The notes: generated by a model not told the origin, from the letters alone. Shown: positions 44,314 to 54,414, numbered from the stretch's first letter. The stretch: DNA of 64,000 bases from Paraburkholderia diazotrophica (GCF_900108945.1 NZ_FNYE01000031.1:1-64000); one strand, 5' to 3'. Numbers and translations: made by a program.

Positions 44314-46257
44314 TTATAACACATGGTTAAAACATAGATCGATGTCCTGCTCGGCAACTTCAAAGTCACAAGCCGACCAAATCCAGTGTGGATGGGTCCG
44401 AGGGTAGCTGATCCCGTTTATTATCCACGACTGCTGTCCGAGTGCAGCCGAAATGCTGGTAAAGGTATGGCATGTGACGTTTGTAGAGGAAAGCATAATG
44501 ATTTTGGCGTCGCGTGGAGCGAAGAGCGCGTTGGTGAACGCTGCTCCGCCAGGGCCCGCGATAACTTCAGCGTCTGAGAGAAGTTCAATTTGCTCATCAA
44601 GGGTCATCCGACCAGTGTCAACAAAGGAAAACCCAGCTCGATTGAATTTTTCGAGAACCCTACCCTCATTGAGCATCGAGCGCGGGCTGCCTTCGCTTCG
44701 CTTAAGATATAAACGCTTGCCGGCCTTTGCCTTCAACGTCTTGGCGTTTGGAACAAGCCTGTCTCGCATGAATAGTACGGCATCCGGATGCGCGACCATC
44801 GCCGTCGATAAGCGTGAAGGCACAATCAACGAATTGACGCCCAGCGGTTCGGAGAAATCTACGGCCCGAAGGCGGGAATGTTCGATGCCAAGCCGATGAA
44901 GCAACTCGATCTGCCATTGCGCGGCATTCACGTCGACCAGGATCGGTGCGTCTTTGTGGCGATCACTGTCAATTACGAGACTGAGCCGCGGTACCTCATC
45001 CAACAACCAGTGGTAGTAGTTTTGATTGTGACCAATATAGATGCAACCTGAACTCACGTATGGCATTGCTGCTCTGCAGGCAATGAGCGCGCGATTGTCT
45101 GACACGGCGCGGACCACGTCCGTAAATAACGGTAGATGACATGCCTTCATATGGGCGGAATCAGCAATCAAGTACTGCCGATTCGCGAGAATCATCCCGT
45201 ATCGAGGCAAAATTTCCGCATATTCGTATTCGACGACATACGAAGCATCAAAATGTAGCTCACTCAGAACTGGGATGATTTCGCCGTCCCGAACTACGCA
45301 TGCTTTGACGGACTGCGTAGATGGCTCGTTGACCTGACAATAGGATGTGTCGTTTCGGGCGCCCAAATCGGCTACGGTCGTGATCTCGGCATCGACAACG
45401 CGCCACCACCCCGACCATGACTCAAGCGCGGTCTCATAAAGAGAAACACCGGCTGCCCGATTAATAGGAAAAATCCTTGCGGCATTGCTGAACCTTTCTT
45501 CAAAGGTCGAAACGCAAAGTGCAGAGTATTTCCGATCGGCATCCAGCGCATGCTGCCAATTGCCCGCTTGGGTGTGGAGATACGCAAGTAGCCACCAGCC
45601 GTCGGCATTATCTTGTTCCACGTGGACTGCGTCCGTCAGTACTGAAATTGCCTCAGAAAAGCTCCGATCGTGCCACGTCTTGGTTTGGGCAAACCGGGGC
45701 AAATGCTTGAGGGAATTGATTGCGATTCCTTCGACGTGGTAGGAATTGAATTCATGCGCCCATACGGCCTGTAACGCCAACAAATCGCCAAGACCGCGAA
45801 GCGCAATGCTCCGGACCGCGGATTTGCCGGCCAGCCACTGATACAGCATCTCTGAATCATCGAAAAAACCCTGAATCTTCAGTACGTTGGCAAAATAAAG
45901 CCACGCGCCGAGCCATGGGGACTTCGTGACTCGCGTGCCATGAGGTACGGGTCTCGCGGCCCGGTTGCGTTGACACACGTAGATCTGGCACTGAATTTCT
46001 ACATTGGAACCCAGCCCCTTCATGAAGCGAGCTGCCGACACCGAGAAGAACCTGCAAGTGCTAAGTCGGTGTTCAGAGCGCTGGATTGCGGGAATGCTCC
46101 TTCTTCGCAGTGCGTGGATCGACAAGAGTAGAAAAAATAGTAGCGTGTGGAAGGTCCTCGTCCGCACTAGGCTTTTTCCAGCGCGCACATACAGCCTACG
46201 AATCGCCATCGAGGGGCGAAGCATCGATGCCGGTGCAGTTTGACTGTGTGATTGCAT
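44314..46257 (-). CDS. GT61-family (DUF563) glycosyltransferase with TPR-like N terminus
   Basis: A 647-residue protein. The C-terminal third is a GT61 domain: YIGHNQNYYHWLLDEVPRLS, LYLKRSEGSPRSMLNEGRVL, MTLDEQIELLSDAEVIAGPG followed by GAAFTNALFAP. The middle has TPR-like helices (GWWLLAYLHTQAGNWQHALD). The N terminus carries a hydrophobic segment (FHTLLFFLLLSIHALR) and an irregular stretch that may mean a later start, for example at 46209. Base composition is lower in GC than the neighbours, suggesting separate acquisition. The donor and acceptor are unknown. Confidence 0.82.
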   Translation of the reverse strand: MQSHSQTAPASMLRPSMAIRRLYVRAGKSLVRTRTFHTLLFFLLLSIHALRRRSIPAIQRSEHRLSTCRFFSVSAARFMKGLGSNVEIQCQIYVCQRNRAARPVPHGTRVTKSPWLGAWLYFANVLKIQGFFDDSEMLYQWLAGKSAVRSIALRGLGDLLALQAVWAHEFNSYHVEGIAINSLKHLPRFAQTKTWHDRSFSEAISVLTDAVHVEQDNADGWWLLAYLHTQAGNWQHALDADRKYSALCVSTFEERFSNAARIFPINRAAGVSLYETALESWSGWWRVVDAEITTVADLGARNDTSYCQVNEPSTQSVKACVVRDGEIIPVLSELHFDASYVVEYEYAEILPRYGMILANRQYLIADSAHMKACHLPLFTDVVRAVSDNRALIACRAAMPYVSSGCIYIGHNQNYYHWLLDEVPRLSLVIDSDRHKDAPILVDVNAAQWQIELLHRLGIEHSRLRAVDFSEPLGVNSLIVPSRLSTAMVAHPDAVLFMRDRLVPNAKTLKAKAGKRLYLKRSEGSPRSMLNEGRVLEKFNRAGFSFVDTGRMTLDEQIELLSDAEVIAGPGGAAFTNALFAPRDAKIIMLSSTNVTCHTFTSISAALGQQSWIINGISYPRTHPHWIWSACDFEVAEQDIDLCFNHVL

Positions 46258-46574
46258 ATCCTTCCGTGTCGGGAACCTTCTCCGTGGAGCGGGGTTCCAT
46301 TGTAGCGTCGCAGTCCCTACTCTTTACCGGTTTTTACATTACGAAATACTTTCTTTGCATCTCATTTTCGTCTATACATTACGCTTTGCGGGCACTTCTG
46401 TGCGACGATAGGGGCATGTCGCAGGCATACTGTCATGCGCTGGTTCACGATTGCCACATGAGTTTTCGCGTCCGCGCCACGAATTTGCCTTCATCTCCAA
46501 TGTTTGCAAATCGCCGTTTTTCCGCTATTTAGCTCCGGCGCACAAACAGCTTTTGAAATATAACCTTAGGTTTT
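46258..46574. other. AT-rich divergent gap
   Basis: No gene is supported between the GT61 and sulfotransferase genes. The stretch is AT-rich for this genome, with several weak promoter-like sequences (for example TTTGCA and TACATT around 46354-46380, at short spacing) but none convincing. Confidence 0.4.
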
Positions 46575-47414
46575 ATGAAACTTCTTGGACGTAGAAAATT
46601 AGTTACCGAATCGATTCAGTCCAGTGAACCTTTATTCACGCCGCTGTTTGTAGGAGGTCCTCCACGTTCAGGCACAACAATCTTGCACGCGTTGATTTGC
46701 AGTTCGGAAAGGACGAATAACTACATCGGTGAGTGCAGTTACTTCACGGCTTTGCTTCAGCCGCTGGCAACTGGCCTAAACGTGTTTGACGCACATACGC
46801 GTTACTATTTTGATTCCCGCGAGGAACTGATTGCTCATCACGGGGAAATACTAGATTGCGAACTGCAGCGGATTTGGCGTCGTTTAGGTCGGCCGGAAGT
46901 GGTTGCGCTCAAGGATCCAATGCTGACCCAGTTTTTCGCCATTACTGCTCAGGCGCTGCCGAGGGCGCGCTTCGTACTTTCAGCCCGTGACCCGCGCGCC
47001 ACTATTTCGTCCCGCATGGAGGTCGCACAAAGGCAGGCTGGAGGAAATCCGATTACGGAAGCGAAAATCGCCGAATTTTGCGATGAATACGTTAGGTTGT
47101 ATCGGTCCGTACTCGACAATCGGCAGCACTTTGGGGATCGCCTTTGCATCGTAAACTATAAAGATCTTGTCGAAGGCTCCGCGAATCGGGCTTTGGAGAA
47201 GTTCGGCTGTGGCCGTATTGTGCCAGAGCGTGTTTCGACACGCGAGGATAATCCTGGCGCGTTCGCGATGGACGAGTGGGCGACAGATCTGCTCGGAACG
47301 CTTCCGTCGACAAAGTCTATCAATCGATTCAAGGCACATCTCGATTCCCGTACGGAAGAACTCATTCTGAATGCTTGCGGTGAAGTTGCCGTTGAGCTTG
47401 GGATCTTTACTTGA
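46575..47414 (+). CDS. Sulfotransferase family protein
   Basis: A 279-residue PAPS-dependent sulfotransferase-fold protein. The 5'-phosphosulfate loop is GGPPRSGTT at residues 27-35, and the 3'-phosphate site fits ARFVLSARDPRATISSRMEV. The C-terminal half (IVNYKDLVEGSANRALEKFG) matches Sulfotransfer_3. It would add sulfate to a glycan or lipid. Its neighbours are cell-surface genes, and a stand-alone APS kinase lies at 12.6 kb. Composition is less GC-rich than the core genome. Confidence 0.88.
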   Translation: MKLLGRRKLVTESIQSSEPLFTPLFVGGPPRSGTTILHALICSSERTNNYIGECSYFTALLQPLATGLNVFDAHTRYYFDSREELIAHHGEILDCELQRIWRRLGRPEVVALKDPMLTQFFAITAQALPRARFVLSARDPRATISSRMEVAQRQAGGNPITEAKIAEFCDEYVRLYRSVLDNRQHFGDRLCIVNYKDLVEGSANRALEKFGCGRIVPERVSTREDNPGAFAMDEWATDLLGTLPSTKSINRFKAHLDSRTEELILNACGEVAVELGIFT

Positions 47415-47677
47415 TGTGTGATTTGATTTGGCGATGCAACCAAGAGAGGTAGGCTAATTCGCCCTGACACCTTGTGCATCTTGATCACTTGCACCTCCGA
47501 AGCGGACCAAATTGGGGTCTCCATGATAGAAAATTTTACCAATCCCTTTGCCGGGCATACCAAGCGTGGAAAGCCGAATTTTCGACCGACTTTTCGCCGA
47601 TCCGACGATCGACGCGGAAACTCTCCGGATAGCGCGCGAACTTCACGGCAACGGCTTTACGAGAACGTGACCGTTTA

Positions 47678-48865
47678 ATGAGAGGAAAAGCTATTGTCGC
47701 CGGAGTGCTGGCCGTTCTGATCTGTATGCTCAAGTACCCCCACCGGTTATTCCGAGGGTTCTTATGGGCCGAGGACGGTCCGATATTCATCCTCCAAGCG
47801 GCGCAGCACGGCTTTCGTGCGATCTGGATACCATATAACGGCTATCTGCATGCGATTCCGCGGTTGATTGCCGGTTCATGGACGGCCCTTTCTACACCGG
47901 ACCATTTCATACACGGATTCGCATGGACCTGCACTGCCGCTTACTTCATCATCGCATATAGCCTTTTTTGCCTGTCGAGGCGTCACTTCCCGTCGAACTG
48001 GCGAGGCCATCTCCTGTCTCTCTCCGTCGCCGTATTGCCGTTCGCTGTACCCCAGTCTGGCGAGATCTATTTCACGATTACCAACCTGCAATGGTTTTTC
48101 TCACCCCTACTGGCATTCCTAGTCATCGATTTTGGCGTGGGCATTGATTCGCCGATACGGCGCTGGAGCGCAATGGTTCTGGCATTGACTGGGCCGTTCG
48201 GTGTTCTGTTGTTACCGCTCGCTGGCGTGTTGTGGTTATCGCATCGTTCGCGTCGGCTGCGGCCATTGCTCCCTTATCTCATGGGCTGTGCGATGCAATT
48301 GGTCTCATATACGCTTACGCACGGTCAGGAGACCTCATCACGGATATCGAATTACGCATTGACCAAGGATTTCCCGACTAGCGCAATCGGCGAAGTGTTC
48401 GTGCCAAATTCGGTTGACTTCTTCTATCAACACCAAGGTGTGTGTCTTCTAGCTACGTGTGGTCTCCTCGCGCTCGCGCTGCTCAACGGCATTCGGGCTA
48501 CCAAGCTTTCTCTCCCGCTATTCATTGCGGCAGCGGTTCTATGGACAATTGGCGTCATCCGCCAAGGCACACCAGATATGCTGATTCATTGGTATGGCTA
48601 TGGGGCACGCTACCTGTTCATGCCAGAACTGTGTTTTGGTGTCGGACTTCTGTTTGCGGCGGTATCTGGTGTGCTGACAATTGGAAGGCTCGCCGCAATT
48701 ACGTTGCTCTGCACGATGGTCTGGAAAGCGCCATTGCCAATTGTTCCACATGCTGACGACACCGCGGTGACCAAGGAGAGTGGCATGTTTATGCTGCGTT
48801 TTCCACCTGCGCGCGAATTGCAGCTGAACACGTCAGAGGGGAACTCGGCATTTTCGTTGAAGTAA
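47678..48865 (+). CDS. Polytopic membrane protein, GT-C-like
   Basis: A 395-residue protein with around nine to ten hydrophobic segments. The first luminal loop carries LWAEDGPIFI after the first helix, a placement of acidic residues reminiscent of lipid-phosphosugar-dependent GT-C enzymes. A GNL...HAIPRL-type loop follows (NGYLHAIPRLIAGSW). No named family is recognised with certainty. The ATG at 47678 follows a short AT-rich stretch with no strong ribosome site. It lies alone between the sulfotransferase gene and a leftward gene, in a lower-GC zone. Confidence 0.7.
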   Translation: MRGKAIVAGVLAVLICMLKYPHRLFRGFLWAEDGPIFILQAAQHGFRAIWIPYNGYLHAIPRLIAGSWTALSTPDHFIHGFAWTCTAAYFIIAYSLFCLSRRHFPSNWRGHLLSLSVAVLPFAVPQSGEIYFTITNLQWFFSPLLAFLVIDFGVGIDSPIRRWSAMVLALTGPFGVLLLPLAGVLWLSHRSRRLRPLLPYLMGCAMQLVSYTLTHGQETSSRISNYALTKDFPTSAIGEVFVPNSVDFFYQHQGVCLLATCGLLALALLNGIRATKLSLPLFIAAAVLWTIGVIRQGTPDMLIHWYGYGARYLFMPELCFGVGLLFAAVSGVLTIGRLAAITLLCTMVWKAPLPIVPHADDTAVTKESGMFMLRFPPARELQLNTSEGNSAFSLK

Positions 48866-49001
48866 ACGCCGCTCCGCTACGAGTGGTCACGCTGCCGGTA
48901 TTAAACATCAAAAGCGCACTTTTGGTGGTGGGGTTAAGCAATCGCTTTGCTCACCTCGTTCATTGCACGATAAATGACTCACGCTACATGACTTTCATGC
49001 T

Positions 49002-50684
49002 TCATTCCGGACAGAACACGGAAATGCTGTCTTTTCCTTTCGCGCTCGCATAGCCCTCGAACCCGGTTTTAACAGCCGCCTTATCAATTGCCATCTGCAT
49101 ATCCTGCCTATCGGTTCCAGTCAGACCGGCGCCCGTCACGACGCCGTCGGAAACGAAGAAGATCACCTTGGGCACCCGATGGGCCTTTGCGTCGAATGCC
49201 CAGCCAGTCAACCGAACGTGTGCTGGATCGGAGGTAATCGGCTTCACCGAATCGATGGCTGAATCGCAAGCGCTGAGTTTTGCCGACGCTGGCGTCTTGC
49301 CCATTGCTTCGCGCGCGGAACGCATCTCCGGGAGTCCAAACACAGACAAGTTATATCGGATGCCGTTATTCACCACGCGTCTCAGTTGCCGGCGCTGATC
49401 TTCAGTTTCCTGCGGATAGACGTGTGCGATTGAATCACGGTCATCGATGTCTAGATTGAGAGCCAATGCTGCTCGCGCTCTCTGGAGTGCGTTCTCCCGA
49501 CCCGCCAGCGAGAATGCGGCGAGCTGAGACGTGAACAGCATCAGCGGAATAAATACCGATAGCGTAGCGACGACCGCCGTTGTCGCTGTGTGTACGCGGT
49601 GGAGGTGGACGAACAACAGAAGCAGAACGCAGTAGAGCAACATGATGGGTGTTTCATATCGTCCGGCTAGCGCTGCGTCGAGCCCGAAATTTGCGCGGCT
49701 GATCGTTGCTGCTGCACCGGCTGCGCCGATATGCACAGCAAACAGAACGAGCGCAAGGAATGCCGGATTCCGTGTCGCTCCGCGTGTCCACTGCACCGCC
49801 AGATAGATAGCCGAAAAAATTGCTGCCGCACCCACCAGCATCGTAAGCACGTCGTTGTGAAACATAAACCCAATTGGTGCACCGAAAAACATAAGCAGGA
49901 ACTTCATCATGGTCCGGAATGGTGCTCCGGCGTGCGGCAGGGCATGGTAGTGGTATGCCCAGGCGGCAAACGTCAGAACCGCGACGCATATGAGAGATAG
50001 CATCCGGCGGATCGTACTCTGTCCGCTGAGCGCTAGCATCGCTATCAGTAGAACGGGAGTAAGCAGACCGTTGGCCATCGTGACGGTGGAAAGCATGCCG
50101 AGCAATACGGCTACGACAAATCGCACCCTGCGTCCCGGTTCATGCACCCATCGCGCCATCGAGAACAGTGCAAGCAGCGGCAGCAGATAGGCCATATAGA
50201 ACTGGCTCTGATATCCCCAGTTAATATTCTCGGCCTGCAGCCACGAAAAACACGGTACGGCGATTAGAGCGTTGCACAGGTAGGAAAGGCGTTGGTTCTC
50301 GCTGGTCAGTGCGCGCGCGATGAAGCACAGAGTAAGCCAGAGAGCGAACATCAATACGATGTTGGCCGCGATGAGGAAGTGCGACAGGCCTTGAAAGAAT
50401 CTATAGTCGATCCAAAAAAGGACTTTTGTCAGGATGATGCGGTGCTCATTCGCTTGTTCGAGAAACGCCAGCCACCGATTGCCTTGCAGTCTCCCTGCAT
50501 AGAACTGGAGCGTGCCGTCCCACATGTCCCAGAACGGGACAGGAGAGAACCATTTCACTGCGCCGATGATGGTCGAACCGATAAAGAAAGCTGGCGCCAG
50601 CCAAGGCAGAATGATGCGAAGCACAGAAGTGAAGGTCTGCGCCTCGGCGCGCATTATCGGTTTTTCGGCGTTGGACGTCGACAA
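49002..50684 (-). CDS. Polytopic GT-C-like membrane protein, paralogue A
   Basis: A protein of about 560 residues with 10 or more transmembrane helices. After the first helix it reads PVPFWDMWDGTLQFYAGRLQ and EQANEHRIILTKVLFWIDYR, closely matching the protein at 54415-56121. Both also share FSWLQAEN-WGYQSQF or its equivalent and a soluble C-terminal domain starting near GWAFDAKAHRVPKVIFFVSD. The acidic first loop fits lipid-phosphosugar GT-C transferases. The start is probably TTG at 50684 with AGGAG seven bases upstream; GTG 50711 and ATG 50654 are alternatives. Confidence 0.75.
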   Translation of the reverse strand: MSTSNAEKPIMRAEAQTFTSVLRIILPWLAPAFFIGSTIIGAVKWFSPVPFWDMWDGTLQFYAGRLQGNRWLAFLEQANEHRIILTKVLFWIDYRFFQGLSHFLIAANIVLMFALWLTLCFIARALTSENQRLSYLCNALIAVPCFSWLQAENINWGYQSQFYMAYLLPLLALFSMARWVHEPGRRVRFVVAVLLGMLSTVTMANGLLTPVLLIAMLALSGQSTIRRMLSLICVAVLTFAAWAYHYHALPHAGAPFRTMMKFLLMFFGAPIGFMFHNDVLTMLVGAAAIFSAIYLAVQWTRGATRNPAFLALVLFAVHIGAAGAAATISRANFGLDAALAGRYETPIMLLYCVLLLLFVHLHRVHTATTAVVATLSVFIPLMLFTSQLAAFSLAGRENALQRARAALALNLDIDDRDSIAHVYPQETEDQRRQLRRVVNNGIRYNLSVFGLPEMRSAREAMGKTPASAKLSACDSAIDSVKPITSDPAHVRLTGWAFDAKAHRVPKVIFFVSDGVVTGAGLTGTDRQDMQMAIDKAAVKTGFEGYASAKGKDSISVFCPE

Positions 50685-50819
50685 AATAGGTCTCCTGTTC
50701 TTCGATGCCACGCAGTCTACCCCAAACCGAGATGACCAATCGCACGTATCGTTAGCTCAAGGAAGTAACTTAAACCCTGTTGGCAGCGATTTTGACGTCT
50801 GGTTTCGGTTGAGGGCTGC

Positions 50820-51513
50820 CTAAAAACGAACTCACACCTTCGCGTGTGAACACGTTCCTTGGGCGGGGCGCGGTCACGATGTTTTTCATGATTGCGGCAT
50901 TCCTGTTCTGGAGTCGAGCAATCGGCTCGAATGGACGTATTGACGCACGCCAGTTCTACATTTCACGCATCAGGCGCGTCGTTCCGATGTACCTGTTGGC
51001 GTCGGGCCTTCTGGTCATAACAGTACTAGCTCTGTTACTGCAGCAAGTTCTTGCGTGGCTTCTATTTACTATCCCTGGTACACCTCCCATTAATGGCCTA
51101 GAAAAAACGTACCTCATCAATACAGTTTTCTGGTCTCTCGCATTTGAGTGGAAGTTTTACCTGCTTTTCCGCTAATGGCCGTTTTCGCGCGGGGATACAG
51201 CCAGTGGATCATAGCCATGGCGTCGACCTTATTGATATACGCATTCTCTCAGACGAGCCTTGAATGGTTCTTCCTGTTCGGCTGCGTGACGGCGGTCCTT
51301 GTGCGCATCGAATGGCTCCGTCAAGTCGCGCGCCATGGACTCGCGTCTTGGCTCGCGATCACGTGCATGGGGGCCGCGCTCCCGATTGCGTGGAACCTCC
51401 GGGACGCAACTTCACGGTCGATTGCCGAGCGGAAGAACGAAATCCTGCGCACGAGTAAGTTCGCTGTTGTGAGCGAGAAGGCAAGCAGAATTAGCGTCGG
51501 TACGGCTGGATGA
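50820..51513 (+). pseudogene. Acyltransferase-3 (OafA/YrhL) gene remnant
   Basis: The first piece (from about 50846) reads GRGAVTMFFMIAAFLFWSRA and FYISRIRRVVPMYLLASGLL, the usual helices 2-4 of an acyltransferase-3, and reaches VFWSLAFEWKFYLLFR before a frameshift. A second frame then continues the membrane part (SLEWFFLFGCVTAVLVRIEW). The N-terminal histidine helix and the C-terminal half are missing. Such proteins O-acetylate surface glycans; this copy is broken. Confidence 0.8.
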
Positions 51514-51669
51514 GTGTCGAGCAGGGACATGGAGCAATCAGGAAGGCAAGCGCGGCTTATATGACAGTAATTTCACGTCCTATGCAGGAAACGGCTTTCG
51601 GCGTGTATCGGGTTCGCCACGGCAAATTGAGCATGTCATTCGCGTGGCAGAACCCACCGCGCTCGCCGG

Positions 51670-52095
51670 CTATTGCTTGAAACTCCATTTCTTATGTCCG
51701 ATGAAACTGGTGAACACGGGCACGATTACGCCGATCAGATGAGCGATGTCCCTCGCGTGCCAGTTCAATCCCGCTAATGGAAAGGCATAGTACGCAAGCA
51801 CAACGCTAACACCCCACGTTTGCAGTACGGCGACAAGATTGACCAGGGTAAAGAAAAACACCGACCGCGCCGTCGACTGCGTGCTCTTGGTGAACACAAA
51901 CAGCTTCGCAAGAACGAATGCCGTAATCATCCCCGTTAAATAAGCGACCACAATCGCCGGAGAGTAGGGCATCCAGAAGTTGTATACGATCCGGCTGCCC
52001 CAGTTGACCGCGGCTGCGAAGCCGCCGGTCAACAGGAACATCAAGAAGTCCTTCGAAACGAAGGTTTGCTTCACAAGCACATGTGTCCGCGTCAT
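51670..52095 (-). CDS. GtrA-family flippase-like membrane protein
   Basis: A 141-residue protein with four transmembrane helices. The family opening is FLLTGGFAAAVNWGSRIVYN, followed by AYLTGMITAFVLAKLFVFTK and the closing GHKKWSFKQ typical of GtrA. GtrA proteins move polyprenyl-phospho-sugars across the inner membrane or help to do so; Rv3789, next to dprE1 in mycobacteria, is one. It ends the leftward operon and overlaps the flavoprotein gene by four bases. Confidence 0.92.
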   Translation of the reverse strand: MTRTHVLVKQTFVSKDFLMFLLTGGFAAAVNWGSRIVYNFWMPYSPAIVVAYLTGMITAFVLAKLFVFTKSTQSTARSVFFFTLVNLVAVLQTWGVSVVLAYYAFPLAGLNWHARDIAHLIGVIVPVFTSFIGHKKWSFKQ

Positions 52096-53375
52096 AACAT
52101 CCTCGCCATCTTGCGCGACAGTCCGATGCTCTCGGAGATCCCCCGGTCTTCAGGGTAGTAATAGGACGTGTCCGCAACGAGCAGGCCCTTTACAGGTAAC
52201 TGTATTGGCGGCAAGCGGTCGAGAAAGCCCGGCTCGCAGATTGGCTGCGCGAACCGGTACCGGCTCGCACGCGCATCGATGAAGTCGTCCGCCTTCAGGT
52301 CCGGATTGATCTTCATCAGATAGCGCTTCACCTTGTCGATGAACGCCGAATCTGGCTCGCGGTATTTCGGATGCTCGCCTGGAATGTAGAACGGCACGTA
52401 GACGATGTGATGATCGAGCGGTCGAAGATTCGTGTATTCGACGATACCGGGGATGTCCATCTCCGGGTCGTTCGTGTTCAGCCAGAAGTTTTCGGTGACC
52501 GCTTTCTTGAGCTTGGCGATCACGCACACCACCGCCACGTTCTTGACGCTCTTGAAAGCATCGAGAATATTCGCCGGCAGGTCGGGCATCACGCGAGGCA
52601 CGTACGGCAGCGGAATCGTGCTGATCACCTTGTCGAAAGGCAGCACTTCGCCTCCCGCTTCGATGCCGGTGACTTTGCCGCCTTCGATCACGACTTTCTG
52701 CGCCGGGGTGCCGAGATGGAATTCGCCGCCGTTGGCTTCGATGTAGCGGCGCATGCCCTCCAGCAGCGTATCCGACCCACCCTCGAGATAGCCGAGCTTC
52801 TCGTGAAATATATTGTAGCGCGAGCGGCCAATTCGCCGAATCCGGCTCCAGATCCATGCGGCCGACAAGTTATATGCGTAGTCGTAGAACTTGTAGTCAA
52901 ACAGGCGTCGCCACAGCACCTCCCACGCTTCCTCGCCAATCCAGCGGCGAATCCAGCCAGTCGCCTCGACGTGATCGAGCGGCTTCCAGTCGTTGCGTTT
53001 TGTGGACAGAAACGCATGCAATCCGTAGCGGAACTTCGCTTGCAGGCTGAGGCCCTTGAAATTCAGCAGCGCGACTGGGTTGCCCCACGGCTGCACGCGC
53101 CCCTGATAAAAGTAGCCCATCTTGGTTTCGCGCCACTGCATCTTCTCTTCGATGCCGAGCTCGCGCAGTACTTCGAAGAACGCGTGGTCAGAAATCGCGT
53201 GAAAGTGGTAATACCGCTCGATCGAAAGTCCGCCAAAATCGAAGCACGCAGCCATGCCGCCGACGCGATCGTCGGCTTCGAAGATGATCGGCTTGCGCCC
53301 GTCCTTCACGAGTTGATAGGCGGCGCCAAGACCCATAGGCCCCGCGCCCAGTACTGCGATGCGTTCTCCGCTCAT
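52092..53375 (-). CDS. FAD-dependent amine-oxidase-like oxidoreductase
   Basis: A 427-residue flavoprotein. The FAD dinucleotide site is IAVLGAGPMGLGAAYQLVKD, followed by IIFEADDRVGGMAACFDFGG as in protoporphyrinogen/amine oxidase and UDP-galactopyranose mutase relatives, and GLLVADTSYYYPEDRGISES near the end. The start at 53375 (MSGERIAV) was chosen because the upstream extension overlaps the epimerase gene. Homologues recur in cell-surface lipid-sugar loci; the reaction is unknown. Confidence 0.85.
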   Translation of the reverse strand: MSGERIAVLGAGPMGLGAAYQLVKDGRKPIIFEADDRVGGMAACFDFGGLSIERYYHFHAISDHAFFEVLRELGIEEKMQWRETKMGYFYQGRVQPWGNPVALLNFKGLSLQAKFRYGLHAFLSTKRNDWKPLDHVEATGWIRRWIGEEAWEVLWRRLFDYKFYDYAYNLSAAWIWSRIRRIGRSRYNIFHEKLGYLEGGSDTLLEGMRRYIEANGGEFHLGTPAQKVVIEGGKVTGIEAGGEVLPFDKVISTIPLPYVPRVMPDLPANILDAFKSVKNVAVVCVIAKLKKAVTENFWLNTNDPEMDIPGIVEYTNLRPLDHHIVYVPFYIPGEHPKYREPDSAFIDKVKRYLMKINPDLKADDFIDARASRYRFAQPICEPGFLDRLPPIQLPVKGLLVADTSYYYPEDRGISESIGLSRKMARML

Positions 53376-53388
53376 AGTCGTTATCCGG

Positions 53389-54333
53389 TCAGAATTCGAG
53401 TGCGATGTGGCTGTACGTCGGATCGTTGAAGGTCTCGTCCATCGCTTTCGCAAAGGGCGTCGCGCGAACCTTGAAAATGCCTTCCCAATCGATGACCTCA
53501 AATTCGTCGCCGGCTGTCAGCGCCTTGAGCTGATCTGCCGTAAAGGGCGGATTCTTGCTGAAGAGCGCGTAGACCTTCAGTAACACGTAAAAGAGGCCGT
53601 AGGGGATGCGCACGATCGCACAGCGCGCGCGCGTGGCCCGCTTGATCTGGCGGATGATGTCGATGTAGTCGACGCGTTCGAGTCCCGTGATGTTGAAAGC
53701 CTGGTCTTTGAGCCGCGAATCGATGCAACTGATGATGACGTTGCAGAAGTCGCCGACGTAAAGCGGTTGGCGCATGTATTTGCCGCTGCCGGGAATGGGG
53801 AACACAGGCACGCGGTGCATGAAGCGCGAAAGCCAACCGAGATGTTTTCGATCGAACCACCCGAACATCAGCGTCGGCCGCAGCACGACGCATTCGATGC
53901 CCGATGCAACGACGATTTCCTCCTGCTCGCGCTTCGTTTCCGTGTACCAGTCATCGCCCACCGAGTTCACGACGGAAGAACTGATGTGCACCGTGTAGGG
54001 AACGTTGCAGCGCTTGATGACGTCGAGAATGTGACGCGTCGAATCGATGTTGTTGCGCACAAAGGGGTCGCGCGTCGGCGCGCCGATCTGGGCTTGCAGC
54101 ATGACGACAACGTCGGCGCCTTCGAAATGTTTCGCCCAGTCGCCTGGCTCGGCAAGATCGGCGAAGATCGCGGTCACATCCGGGTGGACCGAGCGCAGGA
54201 CTTCGAGGTTGGCCTTGTGCTTGTCCAGGACGACAAGATTCGTGTACCCGCGCGCTTTCAGTCGCGCGACGAGGTTCTGGCCGACGAGGCCGGCGCCGCC
54301 TGGAAGAATGATGCGGGTCTGGTTCATGCGCAT
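53389..54333 (-). CDS. NAD-dependent epimerase/dehydratase
   Basis: A 314-residue extended SDR protein: IILPGGAGLVGQNLVARLKA for cofactor, ISSSVVNSVGDDWYTETKRE containing a Tyr-x3-Lys (YTETK), and MFGWFDRKHLGWLSRFM. The catalytic motif is YxxxK as expected. The substrate is unknown. It lies 13 bases before the flavoprotein gene in the same operon, so the two probably act in sequence on one sugar or lipid-linked sugar. Confidence 0.86.
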   Translation of the reverse strand: MRMNQTRIILPGGAGLVGQNLVARLKARGYTNLVVLDKHKANLEVLRSVHPDVTAIFADLAEPGDWAKHFEGADVVVMLQAQIGAPTRDPFVRNNIDSTRHILDVIKRCNVPYTVHISSSVVNSVGDDWYTETKREQEEIVVASGIECVVLRPTLMFGWFDRKHLGWLSRFMHRVPVFPIPGSGKYMRQPLYVGDFCNVIISCIDSRLKDQAFNITGLERVDYIDIIRQIKRATRARCAIVRIPYGLFYVLLKVYALFSKNPPFTADQLKALTAGDEFEVIDWEGIFKVRATPFAKAMDETFNDPTYSHIALEF

Positions 54334-54414
54334 GACTCAATAAGAAACTGCAGGTTCGTGCCGATAGGCAAACGTCAATGATACAAATATTCGGCGGCGG
54401 GACCGCGCGATTGG

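Noticed and set aside
52371..53429. 352-codon rightward frame opposite the flavoprotein gene
   Set aside because: The leftward frame has clear FAD motifs; the opposite frame has none.
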